Below are positions 1 to 9,027 of a stretch of DNA of 64,000 nucleotides, piece after piece. Source of the stretch: Pseudarthrobacter equi (GTDB lineage Bacteria; Actinomycetota; Actinomycetes; Actinomycetales; Micrococcaceae); contig NZ_LT629779.1 in assembly GCF_900105535.1 (NCBI RefSeq), forward strand, positions 3,658,001-3,722,000, read 5' to 3'. Both the position numbers and the translations under genes were made by a program. The notes under the pieces are model-generated. The model saw only the letters and a list, made by a program, of their open reading frames with translations, did not search any database and was not told where the DNA came from. Positions within the stretch are counted from its first letter, which is position 1; the number at the start of each line of letters is the position of its first letter.

Positions 1-509
1 AGCAGGCGGGGGTCGTCGTAGTTCGGGGAGACGCTGATCCCGCCGTTGCCGTGGTCCCAGTAGGCGTGGGTGGCGAGGCCGGAATTCAGGAGGTATGCGG
101 GGACGCCGGAGGGCTTCCCCGGATAGTCCAGGTAGAACCTGAAGACCGACTGGTGGCCGCGCGCGGCGATGGCGTTCAGCTGTGCTTCGAAACCTGACCA
201 GTTGTATGTGCCCGGTCCCGTCACTACGGAGCTGACCGGCACGTAGAACCACTCCATGGAATGGGGCACCCCGTTATAACTGCCGGCGTACGGAACGAAA
301 CCTGCAAGGGGACTGCTCGCCGGGACAGGTCCGGCGGCCAGCGAAACCCACTCACCCGCCGGATCCGCTGCTTCGGCCGGAGAAACCGCTGATCTGGAAG
401 GAACGATTAATAACACCGCAGCCACCAGGCATGACACAACAACAGCAAGCACAAGCCGCCAGTGGCTTGCTAATCCGCGCGAACGAAACCCCAAAGTATT
501 CAATTGCAT
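1..509 (-). CDS. secreted DUF4874/DUF4832-like protein (C-terminus outside window)
   Basis: The visible 169 residues begin with a signal peptide: basic N-terminus, hydrophobic stretch LVLAVVVSCLVAAVLLIV, then an AEA cleavage region. The mature start, with WYFVP-like and NWSGFEAQLNAIAARGHQ segments followed by FRFYLDYPG, looks like the DUF4874 domain usually paired with DUF4832 in glycosidase-like extracellular proteins. The annotated ATG sits only 2 nt after GGGGGA; the TTG at 503 would have a better 8-nt spacing, so the true start may be there. The gene runs off the left edge. The family call is from recall of the motif order, so substrate and activity are unknown. Confidence 0.5.
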   Translation of the reverse strand, partial: MQLNTLGFRSRGLASHWRLVLAVVVSCLVAAVLLIVPSRSAVSPAEAADPAGEWVSLAAGPVPASSPLAGFVPYAGSYNGVPHSMEWFYVPVSSVVTGPGTYNWSGFEAQLNAIAARGHQSVFRFYLDYPGKPSGVPAYLLNSGLATHAYWDHGNGGISVSPNYDDPRL

Positions 510-721
510 TTCCCCCTGAGACCCGGTGCAAGCACCAACTGAGACCAAGCAGTGAAAAACATCTATGAGACCAGGAACTGCAGACGCCACTCCCAATGGC
601 GCTTCACACTCAGTACTTCGCACTGATCCTAAGGCCAAAAGCACCAGCCCCCTCAGGGATTTCCATAACTCTTTTCGAAACTTTTGTGCTGAAAAGCCAC
701 CCCTACCCCAAGGCAGTACGC

Positions 722-1189
722 ATGACCCCCATGACATCCCCGTCCCACGAGTTCACCACCCGGCCGGTAAGGACGCTTCCCGCCCAGACAGCCCAGGCCG
801 AGCGCCCCTTGGTGGACCACCTGGTCCTCGAACGGCTGAGAGAGGAACTGGAGGATGACCGGGGCTATACCCGCGTCTTCGTCGCCGACTTCGTCCGCTG
901 CCTCCCCGGACGGATAGAACGGCTGCGCCATGCCCTCACTACCGGGGACTGGGCGGGCTCCTTTGACACTGTGCTGAGCTTGAAGACCTCCAGCCAAATG
1001 GTGGGCGCGGAGCAACTGGCCTCCCTGGCCGCGGACCTCGAGGCAGAATTGCGCAGCGACGCCACCACGGCGAACCTGCCGGATGCACTGCCGCAGCTCG
1101 CAGCAGCATTTCTCGCACCGATCCTCCGCTGCAGCACACGAACCAGGGACAGCCTCGCGTCCCGGTATCCGGTCCCGTTCCGCCGCTGA
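722..1189 (+). CDS. Hpt-like protein lacking the phosphoacceptor histidine
   Basis: This 155-residue protein has a helical region resembling a histidine phosphotransfer (Hpt) domain at about residues 35-150. The Hpt signature normally reads HxLKGSS; here residues 84-96 read VLSLKTSSQMVGA, so the histidine position is Leu. It is one of three related proteins in the window (also at 11487-11936 and 13927-14361), all with Leu at that place. I chose the ATG at 722, preceded by AAGG with 8-nt spacing; longer in-frame starts give an implausible N-terminus. No kinase lies nearby. It probably acts as a binding or scaffold protein rather than a phosphorelay step; that is inference. Confidence 0.6.
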   Translation: MTPMTSPSHEFTTRPVRTLPAQTAQAERPLVDHLVLERLREELEDDRGYTRVFVADFVRCLPGRIERLRHALTTGDWAGSFDTVLSLKTSSQMVGAEQLASLAADLEAELRSDATTANLPDALPQLAAAFLAPILRCSTRTRDSLASRYPVPFRR

Positions 1190-1349
1190 AATGCCGGGGA
1201 ATTCCAGGTCATTCTTCTTCCGAGAGCTCGCCTGACACGAGGATCTGTATACCGCGCCCCGATTCACGGCATTGAAGTTGCTTCCCAATGCCTACACTGG
1301 GAGACGATTTGTAAATGTGAGCTGGCTTACGGCAGGGGTTGTGGAGGGC

Positions 1350-1814
1350 ATGGCGGCGAAGGACGGCCGGGCAGAACCGGTGGAGCTGGACGACATCGAC
1401 AGGAGCATCATCGCGGAGCTCACCCGGGACGGCCGGATGTCCGTGACGCAGGTGGCGGAGAACGTCCACATCTCCCGGGCGCATGCGTACACCCGCATCA
1501 ACCGGCTCACCTCGGACGGGGTGCTGTCCCGGTTCACGGCCGTGGTGGACCCCATCAAGGCCGGGCTGAAGTCCTCCGCGTACGTGACGCTCAAGCTCAA
1601 GCAGGACTCGTGGCGGGAACTGCGCGACCAGCTCGGCGCCATCCCCGAGGTGCACCACATCGCCCTGGTGGGCGGCGACTTCGATGTCATCCTCCTGGTC
1701 CGCGCCGTGGACAACATCGACCTCCGCCGGGTCATCTTCGACCAGCTGCAGTCCATGCCCGGCGTGCTGGACACCCAGACTTTCCTGGTGTTTGAGGACG
1801 TGGACACCCGCTAG
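1350..1814 (+). CDS. Lrp/AsnC family transcriptional regulator
   Basis: The 154-residue product has the two-part Lrp layout. An N-terminal winged HTH (LDDIDRSIIAELTRDGRMS through ISRAHAYTRINRL) is followed by a RAM/AsnC ligand-binding domain with the conserved GGDFDVILLVR segment. Such proteins assemble as dimers to octamers and respond to amino acids or related metabolites. Start choice is uncertain: ATG 1350 is followed by the canonical domain, but the SD GGAGGG is only 1 nt away, and GTG 1341 is an in-frame alternative. No adjacent metabolic gene identifies its target; the next genes downstream encode surface proteins. Confidence 0.85.
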   Translation: MAAKDGRAEPVELDDIDRSIIAELTRDGRMSVTQVAENVHISRAHAYTRINRLTSDGVLSRFTAVVDPIKAGLKSSAYVTLKLKQDSWRELRDQLGAIPEVHHIALVGGDFDVILLVRAVDNIDLRRVIFDQLQSMPGVLDTQTFLVFEDVDTR

Positions 1815-1975
1815 GCAAGCTCCTGCGCCCACGGCTCCGGGGTGCTACCTGCTCGCCCCCGGAGCCCAACAACGGCGGGACGCGGGAGCCGGCGGGCCGA
1901 TTCGAGTACTGCAGAAAGCGCGAGTAGGCGGACCCAAAAATCAAGTACCTCTGCTGGACCGCGCCCAAATAATCG

Positions 1976-1987
1976 CGTACCGGTACG
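1976..1987. promoter_or_regulatory. perfect 12-bp palindrome upstream of surface-protein operon
   Basis: CGTACCGGTACG is a perfect palindrome in the 290-bp gap between the Lrp gene and the first SipW-type secreted protein, about 120 bp before its start. The rest of the gap shows no gene. It may be an operator for a dimeric regulator; nothing in the sequence says which. Confidence 0.3.
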
Positions 1988-2105
1988 TGTTGTTGAGCCC
2001 GTGGGCGCCCGGCAAATATTGGGTCATCGATCCACCGGAAGGCACCTGGATGGGAGCCACCAATGGGGGAACGGGTTCTCAATCACTTTTACAAGGAGTC
2101 TTTCC

Positions 2106-2561
2106 ATGCGCCCTATGACCAAGAAGAACAAAGTCGCCGCTGTTGCCCTGTCCGCTGCCCTGCTGGCAGCCGGTGGCGGTGCCGCGTACGCCTACTGGAG
2201 CACCACCGGCTCGGGTAACGGATCCGCTGCCGCGTCGTCCGGCACCTCCCCCGTCACCATCAACGTGACCGTTGACGCCGGTGTCGCCCCGGGCACCCCG
2301 AAGACGATTACCTACACGGCCACCAACCCCAACAGCAGCAGCACCCCGGTGACCCTGGCCAAGCCGGTTGTCACCACCAGCAACGCGGGATGCCTCCCGG
2401 CATGGTTCGACGCCACCGCCCCAACCGGAACCACCACGGTCCTCGGCAACGCCAGCGGCACGGCCCTGGGCACCGGAACCCTGACTCTCAACGATGATCC
2501 GGCAGTCAACCAGGATGCCTGCAAGGGCGCCACCATCACGGTGACCGTCGCCAGCAACTAA
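2106..2561 (+). CDS. secreted protein with SipW-dependent-type signal peptide
   Basis: The 151-residue protein begins with a basic stretch (MRPMTKKNK), a hydrophobic segment, and the AAYAYWS motif typical of SipW/TasA/camelysin-type precursors. The mature part is Thr/Ser/Val-rich beta-strand sequence with two cysteines (NAGCLPAW and QDACKGA) that could pair. The start is well supported by AAGGAG at 2093-2098, spaced 7 nt. It heads a run of four co-oriented surface-protein genes ending at 6395. A SipW-type peptidase to process it is not in this operon but is encoded at 10843-11490. Assembly into fibres is only suggested by family resemblance. Confidence 0.75.
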   Translation: MRPMTKKNKVAAVALSAALLAAGGGAAYAYWSTTGSGNGSAAASSGTSPVTINVTVDAGVAPGTPKTITYTATNPNSSSTPVTLAKPVVTTSNAGCLPAWFDATAPTGTTTVLGNASGTALGTGTLTLNDDPAVNQDACKGATITVTVASN

Positions 2562-2572
2562 CAAGCGAGCGG

Positions 2573-2603
2573 GCCGGGGATGGGTGAAAACCCCGTCCCC
2601 GGC
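2573..2603 (+). terminator. GC-rich hairpin between surface-protein genes
   Basis: GCCGGGGATGGG pairs with CCCGTCCCCGGC (12 bp with one G-U pair) around a short A-rich loop. No T-run follows. It may attenuate transcription between the first and second genes of the operon or stabilise the upstream transcript. Confidence 0.5.
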
Positions 2604-2639
2604 TTGCCGTCATTTGCACCAAATGGGAAGGGGCACGGG

Positions 2640-3776
2640 GTGCACAATCAGGATGGACGGCCACGGCGCCGCAAGCGGGCAGCGTTCAAGGGGGCGTTGA
2701 TCGCGCTGGCGCTGCTGCTCGGCAGCGCGGGCGCGCTCATCGCAGCCTCCAACAACCCAAAGCCGGGCATCACCGTACAGGTCTCCCCCGCCAGCCAGTC
2801 CGTCCAACAGGGCCAGTCCGCCGCCTACACGGTGACTGTCACGTCCACCGGCGGTTTCAGCGGCGCGGTGAATCTGGCCGCGGCGGGGCTGCCGGCAGGC
2901 ACAAGCGGCGCATTCACGCCGCAGTCCATAACGCTGGCCTCCGGTACCACGGCGACCGCCACCCTGAACGCCGCCACCGCCACCAGCACGCCGGCCGGCA
3001 CCAGCCCGGTCACCATCACCGGCACCAGCGGCAAGGTCTCCGGCAATGTCGATGCCAGCCTCACCGTGAACTACAAGATGACCAGCGCCTTCTCCGTGGC
3101 AGCCACGCCGGATTCCGTGACCATCCCGCCCGGAGCCACCGCGGTATACAGCCTGCAATTGGCCCGCAACAACTTCAGCGGCCCGGTCAGCTTCAGCGTC
3201 CTCGGCGGCCTCCCGGCCGGCGCCACCGCCCAGTTCTCACCCAATCCCGCCACCGGCAGTTCCACTACCCTTCAAGTGGCCACCACCGCAGCTTCCCCCA
3301 CGGGGACGTCCAGCCTCTACCTGGTGGGAACCGGCAAGGACTCCAGCGGGAAAGTGCAGTACGCGTACGCCAACGTCCAGCTGGTCCTGGACTCCACGGT
3401 CAAACAATTCATCATCTCCGGGAAGGTGCCCGGCACCCTCTCCCCCGGCACGTCAGCGGCCCTGGACCTACAGATCAGCAACCCCATCAACAAGTCGCTG
3501 TCGCTGACCAACCTGTCCGTCGCCGTCACGGGCGTCACCCGTAGCGCCGACGCCGTGGCGAGGAAGCTGCCCTGCACGGCGGCCGACTTCGCTGTCGCCC
3601 AGTTCAGCGGGCCCTATCCGCTGACCGTCCCGGCCGCCGGCGGAACCCTGTCCGGACTCCGCGTGGCGCAGTCCGCCTGGCCGCAGGTGGGAATGCTGGA
3701 CACATCCGCCAACCAGGATGGCTGCAAAGGTGCACTCCTCCAGCTTGCTTACTCGGGATCAGGACAGGGGAACTGA
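2640..3776 (+). CDS. secreted Ig-like/invasin-type repeat protein
   Basis: From GTG 2640 the product is 378 residues. A Lys/Arg-rich N-terminus (RPRRRKRAAFKGA) is followed by a hydrophobic segment, LIALALLLGSAGALIA, and then two beta-rich domains. Each has the pattern common in bacterial Ig-like domains: SVxQGQxAxYTV, GFSGxVxL, GLPAGxxAxFxP. A C-terminal beta domain carries two cysteines. The GTG has GGAAGGGG 6 nt upstream, better than the ATG at 2580, which lies inside the hairpin. Unlike its neighbours it lacks the AYAYW motif, so it may use the ordinary Sec route or stay membrane-anchored. It ends 1 nt before the next start, indicating co-translation. Confidence 0.65.
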   Translation: MHNQDGRPRRRKRAAFKGALIALALLLGSAGALIAASNNPKPGITVQVSPASQSVQQGQSAAYTVTVTSTGGFSGAVNLAAAGLPAGTSGAFTPQSITLASGTTATATLNAATATSTPAGTSPVTITGTSGKVSGNVDASLTVNYKMTSAFSVAATPDSVTIPPGATAVYSLQLARNNFSGPVSFSVLGGLPAGATAQFSPNPATGSSTTLQVATTAASPTGTSSLYLVGTGKDSSGKVQYAYANVQLVLDSTVKQFIISGKVPGTLSPGTSAALDLQISNPINKSLSLTNLSVAVTGVTRSADAVARKLPCTAADFAVAQFSGPYPLTVPAAGGTLSGLRVAQSAWPQVGMLDTSANQDGCKGALLQLAYSGSGQGN

Positions 3777-3777
3777 A

Positions 3778-4263
3778 ATGCCCACCACCGCAAAGCGCCT
3801 CAAAACGGCGGCTCTCGCCGGGCTCCTGATAACCGCCGGCGCAGGAACGGCCTACGCCTACTGGACCGCCACGGGAACCGGCGGCGGGTCCGCAGCGGCC
3901 GCCGCCATGCAAACCGTCGCCGTGAACGCCCTCGTGGCCGGCGACAACCCCAAGAATGCGCTCTATCCGGGCGGCAGCGCCGACGTCGTCCTCCGGCTCA
4001 CCAACCCGAACCCGTATGCGGTGCAGGTCTACCGCGTCACCGGCACGGGCCCCGCGGCGGCCGACGCCGCCCATTCCGGCTGCACCACTACCGGCGTCAC
4101 CTTCGCCGCGCCGGCCGCACCGCTCTCCCCAGCAACCTCCGTTGCCGCGAACTCGTCGGCACTCATTACCCTCCCCGGAGCGGCCGCCATGGACACCACC
4201 TCGCTCGCAGCCTGCCAGGGCGCAACCTTCAGCCTTCCCGTGACGGTGGAGGTGCGCAAATGA
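3778..4263 (+). CDS. secreted protein with SipW-dependent-type signal peptide
   Basis: The 161-residue protein opens MPTTAKRLKTAALAGLL and reaches GTAYAYWTATG, the same signal motif as the protein at 2106. The mature domain is a single beta-rich unit containing LRLTNPNPYAVQV, a segment typical of CalY/TasA-like and DUF11-like folds, and two cysteines. SD AGGGG lies 7 nt before the ATG. It overlaps the next gene by ATGA (4260-4263), so the two are translationally coupled. It is probably a minor structural partner of the protein at 2106; that is inference. Confidence 0.7.
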   Translation: MPTTAKRLKTAALAGLLITAGAGTAYAYWTATGTGGGSAAAAAMQTVAVNALVAGDNPKNALYPGGSADVVLRLTNPNPYAVQVYRVTGTGPAAADAAHSGCTTTGVTFAAPAAPLSPATSVAANSSALITLPGAAAMDTTSLAACQGATFSLPVTVEVRK

Positions 4264-6395
4264 GCCTCGCAACGCTTATCCCGGCGCTGCTGCGGGGCCG
4301 TCCGTCACGGAAGCTGACGGTGGTCTGGGTTGCCACTGCGCTCCTGTTGCTGCTCGGCACTGGCTCAGCGGCCTACGCGTTCTGGGCTTCCACCACCAGC
4401 AGCAGCAACGCCGCCGCAGCCGCCGATGCCCTGACGCCGGGTTCCAAACCGGCGGTGTCCGCCAGCGGCTCGTCGCTGTCCGTCACGTGGGCAGGCGGGA
4501 CCACCGTCAACGGGCGGGCCGCCACGGGCTACACCGTTACCCGCTACGCGGTGGCCTCGGGCGGCGCCGGCATCCCGGCCACCGGCGGATGCGCCGGTAC
4601 GGTGACCACCCTCAGCTGCACGGAACAGAACGTCCAGGGCGGGATCTGGTACTACACGGTCACGCCGGCCATCGCCCTGTGGACCGGCGTCGAGAGCCCC
4701 CGCAGCAACGGCACCAGCAATGACGCGAGCGCGCCCGTGGCCACCGTTTCGGGCATCTCGCCCACGCCCAACACAGCCGGATGGAACAGCTCCAGCCCCG
4801 TCACGGTGAGCATCACGGCCGGCGACGGCGCGTCCGGTTCCGGCGTCGCCTCCATCTCGTACGCGGTCGACGGCGGTGCGCAGCAGACGGTGGGCGCCGC
4901 CGTCGCCAGCATCCTGGTCAGCGGGGACGGGACGCACATCGTGTCCTATTTCGCTACGGACAAAGTGGGTAACGCCGGTACCGTCCAGAGCCAGACCGTG
5001 CGGATCGATACGCAGGCGCCGGCCGCACCCGGCCTGACGGTGCCCGCATTCGCGAACTCGGCCAACGTTGCCGCGGTGCCGGTTTCCGGCACAACGGAAT
5101 CGGGGGCAAAGATCACGCTGACGGCCGCCGACACGGGGGCGGCCCATTCCGCGACCCCCGTGACAGCCACGGCGGACGGCGGCGGCAACTGGTCCGCCAC
5201 GCTGAACCTCAGCAGCCTTGACCAGGGTGCCGTCGCTTTCTCGGCCACGGCAACCGACGCCGCTGGCAATGTCAGCGCTGCAAAGACTGCCTCGAGCGTG
5301 AAGGAAACAGTGGCCCCTGCGGCGGCACAGTCCCTGGGCGTCCCGGCCTACGTGAACATCTCCACCGCAAGCTCGGCACAGATTTCGGGGACCGCGGAAA
5401 CCGGGGCAACAGTGAAGATTTCCGCCACCAGCCCGGGCTCGGCCCAGCCTGTCACGGGCACCGCCACGGCCATCGGCGGCAACTGGTCCGCAAACCTCAA
5501 CCTCAGTTCGCTCAGGGACGGCACCGTGACCTACACGGTCACCGTCACTGACGCTGCAGGCAACACCGGCACGGCTGCCACCGCCACTAGTACGAAGGAC
5601 ACCGTGGCGCCGGTCCTCAGGCTCGATACGCCGCCGAACATCCTTGCATCCACCGTCACGGGTTACGCAGTGAGTGGCACCAGCGACTCCGGTTCAGCGG
5701 TAAGTGTGACTGTAACGGACGCCGCCACCAGCATCCCCGCCACAGCGTCCGGCGCAACGTGGAATACCGGGCCACTGAACCTGTCCGCCCTCAAGGACAC
5801 TTCCAGCACGGCGCCGGTCGTGGCACTCACCATCACGGCAACCACCACGGACGCCGCCGGCAACAGCACCACCGTGACGTCGGCGGTCACCAAGGACACC
5901 AAGGCGCCAACCGTCGATGTCACATTGCAGAACGCCGGAGGAACCCTGGGCAAAGCCGAACAGGGCGATACGCTGACAATCCAGTTCTCTGAAGCAATGG
6001 AGTCCAGCAAGATCTGCTCCACCTGGACCAACAGCGCGCAAACGTTGAGCGGCAACAACAACGTGGTTGTCAACATCAGCACATCCAATGTCCTGACGGT
6101 GACCAGCACAAGCTGCACGCTGAATCTCGGCTCAATCACCCTCGGAGCCAACGCCAAGTACGGTTCAGCCGGTGCCCTCAGCTTCAACGGCAACGGCAAC
6201 GCAAGCAATATGAGCACCGTTACCTGGGACGGGTCCACCACCCTGACCATCAAGCTTGGCAAGTCCACCGGCGGAACCTCCGGGACCACCACCACGCCGG
6301 ACGTGCCCGTCTACACCGCGGGTACGGGACTCACCGATGCGGCCGGAAATGCTCTCGGGACGGGTCCCTTCAACGGCACATCATCGAGGTTCTAA
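4260..6395 (+). CDS. large surface protein with SipW-type signal and bacterial Ig-like repeats
   Basis: The 711-residue product starts with a signal region ending SAAYAFWASTT, matching the AYAYW motif of its operon partners. A fibronectin-like segment (about 55-155) follows. Then comes an array of Big/Ig-like repeats (about 155-560), each closing with DAAGN or TDAAGNxS and separated by KDTVAP/KDTKAP linkers. The C-terminal 150 residues form a different Ser/Thr/Asn-rich domain (FSEAMESSKICSTW) resembling the SbsA/Big_5-type Ig fold. No LPxTG or C-terminal membrane anchor is visible. It is the last gene of the operon and is followed by a strong terminator. It probably acts as an adhesin or fibre-associated protein. 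Confidence 0.7.
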   Translation: MSLATLIPALLRGRPSRKLTVVWVATALLLLLGTGSAAYAFWASTTSSSNAAAAADALTPGSKPAVSASGSSLSVTWAGGTTVNGRAATGYTVTRYAVASGGAGIPATGGCAGTVTTLSCTEQNVQGGIWYYTVTPAIALWTGVESPRSNGTSNDASAPVATVSGISPTPNTAGWNSSSPVTVSITAGDGASGSGVASISYAVDGGAQQTVGAAVASILVSGDGTHIVSYFATDKVGNAGTVQSQTVRIDTQAPAAPGLTVPAFANSANVAAVPVSGTTESGAKITLTAADTGAAHSATPVTATADGGGNWSATLNLSSLDQGAVAFSATATDAAGNVSAAKTASSVKETVAPAAAQSLGVPAYVNISTASSAQISGTAETGATVKISATSPGSAQPVTGTATAIGGNWSANLNLSSLRDGTVTYTVTVTDAAGNTGTAATATSTKDTVAPVLRLDTPPNILASTVTGYAVSGTSDSGSAVSVTVTDAATSIPATASGATWNTGPLNLSALKDTSSTAPVVALTITATTTDAAGNSTTVTSAVTKDTKAPTVDVTLQNAGGTLGKAEQGDTLTIQFSEAMESSKICSTWTNSAQTLSGNNNVVVNISTSNVLTVTSTSCTLNLGSITLGANAKYGSAGALSFNGNGNASNMSTVTWDGSTTLTIKLGKSTGGTSGTTTTPDVPVYTAGTGLTDAAGNALGTGPFNGTSSRF

Positions 6396-6412
6396 CCTCG
6401 CTCACCCAAACA

Positions 6413-6449
6413 AGATGGCCCTGCAGCCCGGCGGACTGCAGGGCCATCT
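6413..6449 (+). terminator. strong hairpin terminator after surface-protein operon
   Basis: A perfect 14-bp stem, AGATGGCCCTGCAG pairing with CTGCAGGGCCATCT, encloses a 9-nt loop and is followed by GGTTTAA. It sits 18 bp after the stop codon at 6395 and between convergent genes, so it may serve both strands. Confidence 0.85.
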
Positions 6450-6558
6450 GGTTTAACCGGGGCGCGGTCTGCGTGTGGATGCGCCGCCCAACCCGGCGTT
6501 GACTGGGGGTCGTAACCAGATTCGATGCGCAGCGAAAACAGCCCAGCCAGCCGAAGGG

Positions 6559-9021
6559 TCAGCCGCCGGTCGTCGGTGCCGGCGCTACCGTTTCCCCAGC
6601 ACCCGACCCCACAGTGGGTGCAGGCGTCGCGTTGTCCACGGACGACGTCGGCTGGCCACCTCCCGCAGGCTGGCTCGCCGGAGCAGTGGGCACGGGAGTT
6701 GCGGCCGGGCCGGGGGCGAACGTTTCGGCAGGTGCACCAGCCGGAACTGTGGGCCGCCCGTCCGGGGCAGAAGAAGACGTCGGGACAGAGGACGGGCCGC
6801 CACTGGGACCGGCGGAGGGCGGAGTGGTGGCAACAGAGGTGCCGTCCGCAGCCGGGGATCCCTTCACGATGGCCGTGATCTGCTCCTTGAAGCCGTTGAG
6901 GGTGGCCTGGATTTCGGAGAGCGGGACGTCGCGGATGTTCCGGCCGTACTCGGCAATCTTCAACCACAGCGCCTCAAGCTGCTGCTTGCTGTCGCCGTCC
7001 AGCGGCCCGTCGAGGGTCAGCACCAGCTGGCTGGCCAGGGCGTACGTGAGGCAGTCCAGGCAGTTGTAGTTGGCCGCCGCCGACAGGTTCTCCGGCACAA
7101 TCACATCCGTCTGACCCACCACCAGGACCACCTGGAACCCCACGGCCACGGCGGCGCAGCCCGAGCAGTTGGCGAACGCGTACGCCTCGTTGGCAGTGGT
7201 GACGGGAGCCCCGTCCTCCGCCCACACCAGCGCGAACGCCACACTGTAGGCAACGGAACCGTCCGTGGTGTTGACGGCGAGCGCCTGGTTCCCATCAGCT
7301 TCGGGGGCGGCGGGCCGGTCGAACGGGAACACCCAGGACGGCGCAGCGGGCGCGGCGGCCGCAGTGCCGCCAGCGGCACCAGCAGCGCCACCAGCCCCAG
7401 CACCCACCGGCACCAGCACCATGCTCAGCTGCGGGTTGTCCCGCGTGGGCTTCGTGGCACCGGCCGGCCACAACGCCACCGTCTGCCCGGTGCCGCCCTC
7501 ACGCAGTTCCCCGCGCTCACGGACGGGAAGGATGGCGCGCGTGGCGTCCCCCAGCGTCCCGCGTTCGTACGCCTGCACCGGACGGTACGTCCCGCCGTCG
7601 GGCCACCATGCCCAGGCGAGGCCGCCCAGCAAAACCGCGACGGCGGTCATGGCCGCGGTGCGCTGCAGCGCCTTGCCGCGGGTCTTCTTCCACAGCCCGG
7701 TGACCAGCTGCCGCAGCAGCCGCACCACGATGTACAGCAGGCCCAGTACCGGGATGGCCACAATGACAATTGCCACTCCCCGGACGGCTGCGCCCAAAAC
7801 GTCCCCATCGGCGAGCGACGCCAGCAGCATCTCCTGCTGCTTGCCCACACTCGCCCAGCCCGTGGCCAGCAGCCGCGGCAGGGACAGCACCATCATCACC
7901 ATGCTGAACAGCAGCACCGGGACGGTCACCAGCACCCATACGGTCACCACGGCCCGCGCCCACGGCTTGAGCACCTTGCTTTCGGGGTTCCCCCACCGCC
8001 AGGGCAGGATCCCCAGAAGGGTGGGCTTGATGCGCTGGAAGAGGTCCGGGACGCCGGTGGCGTCGGCCAGGATGTGGTAGCCGTCGTACTTCACCAGCGG
8101 GATCAGCTGGCGGACCATCTGCAGGATCTGCGTGACCACCACAAGCAGCAGCGCGTCGAAGCCGGTGGCCCACCACACCCCCATGATGGCCACGGCAACG
8201 ATGGCGTTGAAGTACAGCCCGCCCAGGTCCGTGCGGATCCTGCCGCCGCGGCCCAGCCGGTAGGAATCGGTGACGTCGGTGAAGAACGCCGGCCACAGCA
8301 GGTACAGCCCGGCGCCCATGGCCCCCGGCGTTGCACCGCCCTTTCGTGTGGCGGCGGCGTGGCCGAATTCGTGGAATCCCGCGGACAGGATGGTGACGGC
8401 GAGGATCAGCAGCAGGAGGGCGGGCTGTTCGAACGCCTCATGCGTGGCCGAGCCCAGGCCCTTGACCATTAGCACCCACCAGCACGAGGCCAGGAACGCA
8501 GCCGCCACGGCCACCACCAGCAGCGGGTGGAACAGCACGGCGAACGGGGCGGTGATCCTGCGGGTGCGCTCGGGATCGGACACGATGTAGCGGAACCGCA
8601 GGCCCAGCAGCGGGTTCGACTTCCTGACCTCCGGCTGGCTGCCGTCCGCGAGCCGGAGCACGCCCATCGGCAGCAGTTGCGAGTCCATCAGGGTCCGCAC
8701 GTTGTCCGCGCTGACCAGCCGGCCGGAGCCTTCGCTGACGTGCCGGGCGATGCCCTCAAGGTCCTGCGTCCCGTCGGCGGCCTCCAGCACCAGGTACAGG
8801 AGCCTGGTCAGCTGCAGGGTCTGGCCGTCGGCGCGACGCACCAGGGCGGGCGGTTCGCGGTAGCCGGACCCCTCCGCGGTGCCCAGCAGCTGGACGCCGT
8901 CAGCGCGGGCGGGAAGGTGGGCTCCCGCCGTCGTCGTCTGGCCCGGCGGTTCCTGGGCAACGGTAACGCGCGACGGCGGCCGGCCCGCCTCGGGAGGCGG
9001 GCCGCCGTGGGTCTGGGTCAT
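6559..9021 (-). CDS. membrane M50-type zinc metalloprotease with PqqD/RRE-like N-terminal domain
   Basis: The 820-residue protein has a Pro-rich N-terminus, then a PqqD-like winged-helix region (about 40-130). Several membrane segments carry HEFGH at 217-221 and KYDGYH at 321-326, the two zinc-ligand motifs of site-2-type (M50) proteases. More membrane segments run to about 480. An extracellular domain (about 500-720) with paired cysteines CSGC and CLDC follows, then a Ser/Pro/Thr-rich tail. It matches proteins annotated as putative peptide zinc metalloprotease; the YydH protease of the Bacillus yyd RiPP locus belongs to the same broad group. Its partner at 9028-9711 lies 6 bp upstream on the same strand and is the obvious substrate candidate. 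Confidence 0.75.
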   Translation of the reverse strand: MTQTHGGPPPEAGRPPSRVTVAQEPPGQTTTAGAHLPARADGVQLLGTAEGSGYREPPALVRRADGQTLQLTRLLYLVLEAADGTQDLEGIARHVSEGSGRLVSADNVRTLMDSQLLPMGVLRLADGSQPEVRKSNPLLGLRFRYIVSDPERTRRITAPFAVLFHPLLVVAVAAAFLASCWWVLMVKGLGSATHEAFEQPALLLLILAVTILSAGFHEFGHAAATRKGGATPGAMGAGLYLLWPAFFTDVTDSYRLGRGGRIRTDLGGLYFNAIVAVAIMGVWWATGFDALLLVVVTQILQMVRQLIPLVKYDGYHILADATGVPDLFQRIKPTLLGILPWRWGNPESKVLKPWARAVVTVWVLVTVPVLLFSMVMMVLSLPRLLATGWASVGKQQEMLLASLADGDVLGAAVRGVAIVIVAIPVLGLLYIVVRLLRQLVTGLWKKTRGKALQRTAAMTAVAVLLGGLAWAWWPDGGTYRPVQAYERGTLGDATRAILPVRERGELREGGTGQTVALWPAGATKPTRDNPQLSMVLVPVGAGAGGAAGAAGGTAAAAPAAPSWVFPFDRPAAPEADGNQALAVNTTDGSVAYSVAFALVWAEDGAPVTTANEAYAFANCSGCAAVAVGFQVVLVVGQTDVIVPENLSAAANYNCLDCLTYALASQLVLTLDGPLDGDSKQQLEALWLKIAEYGRNIRDVPLSEIQATLNGFKEQITAIVKGSPAADGTSVATTPPSAGPSGGPSSVPTSSSAPDGRPTVPAGAPAETFAPGPAATPVPTAPASQPAGGGQPTSSVDNATPAPTVGSGAGETVAPAPTTGG

Positions 9022-9027
9022 GTTGGC

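Noticed and set aside
6475..8472. Long plus-strand frame opposite the M50 protease
   Set aside because: It is an antisense shadow with Arg/Gln/His-rich composition and no SD; the minus-strand gene has clear motifs.
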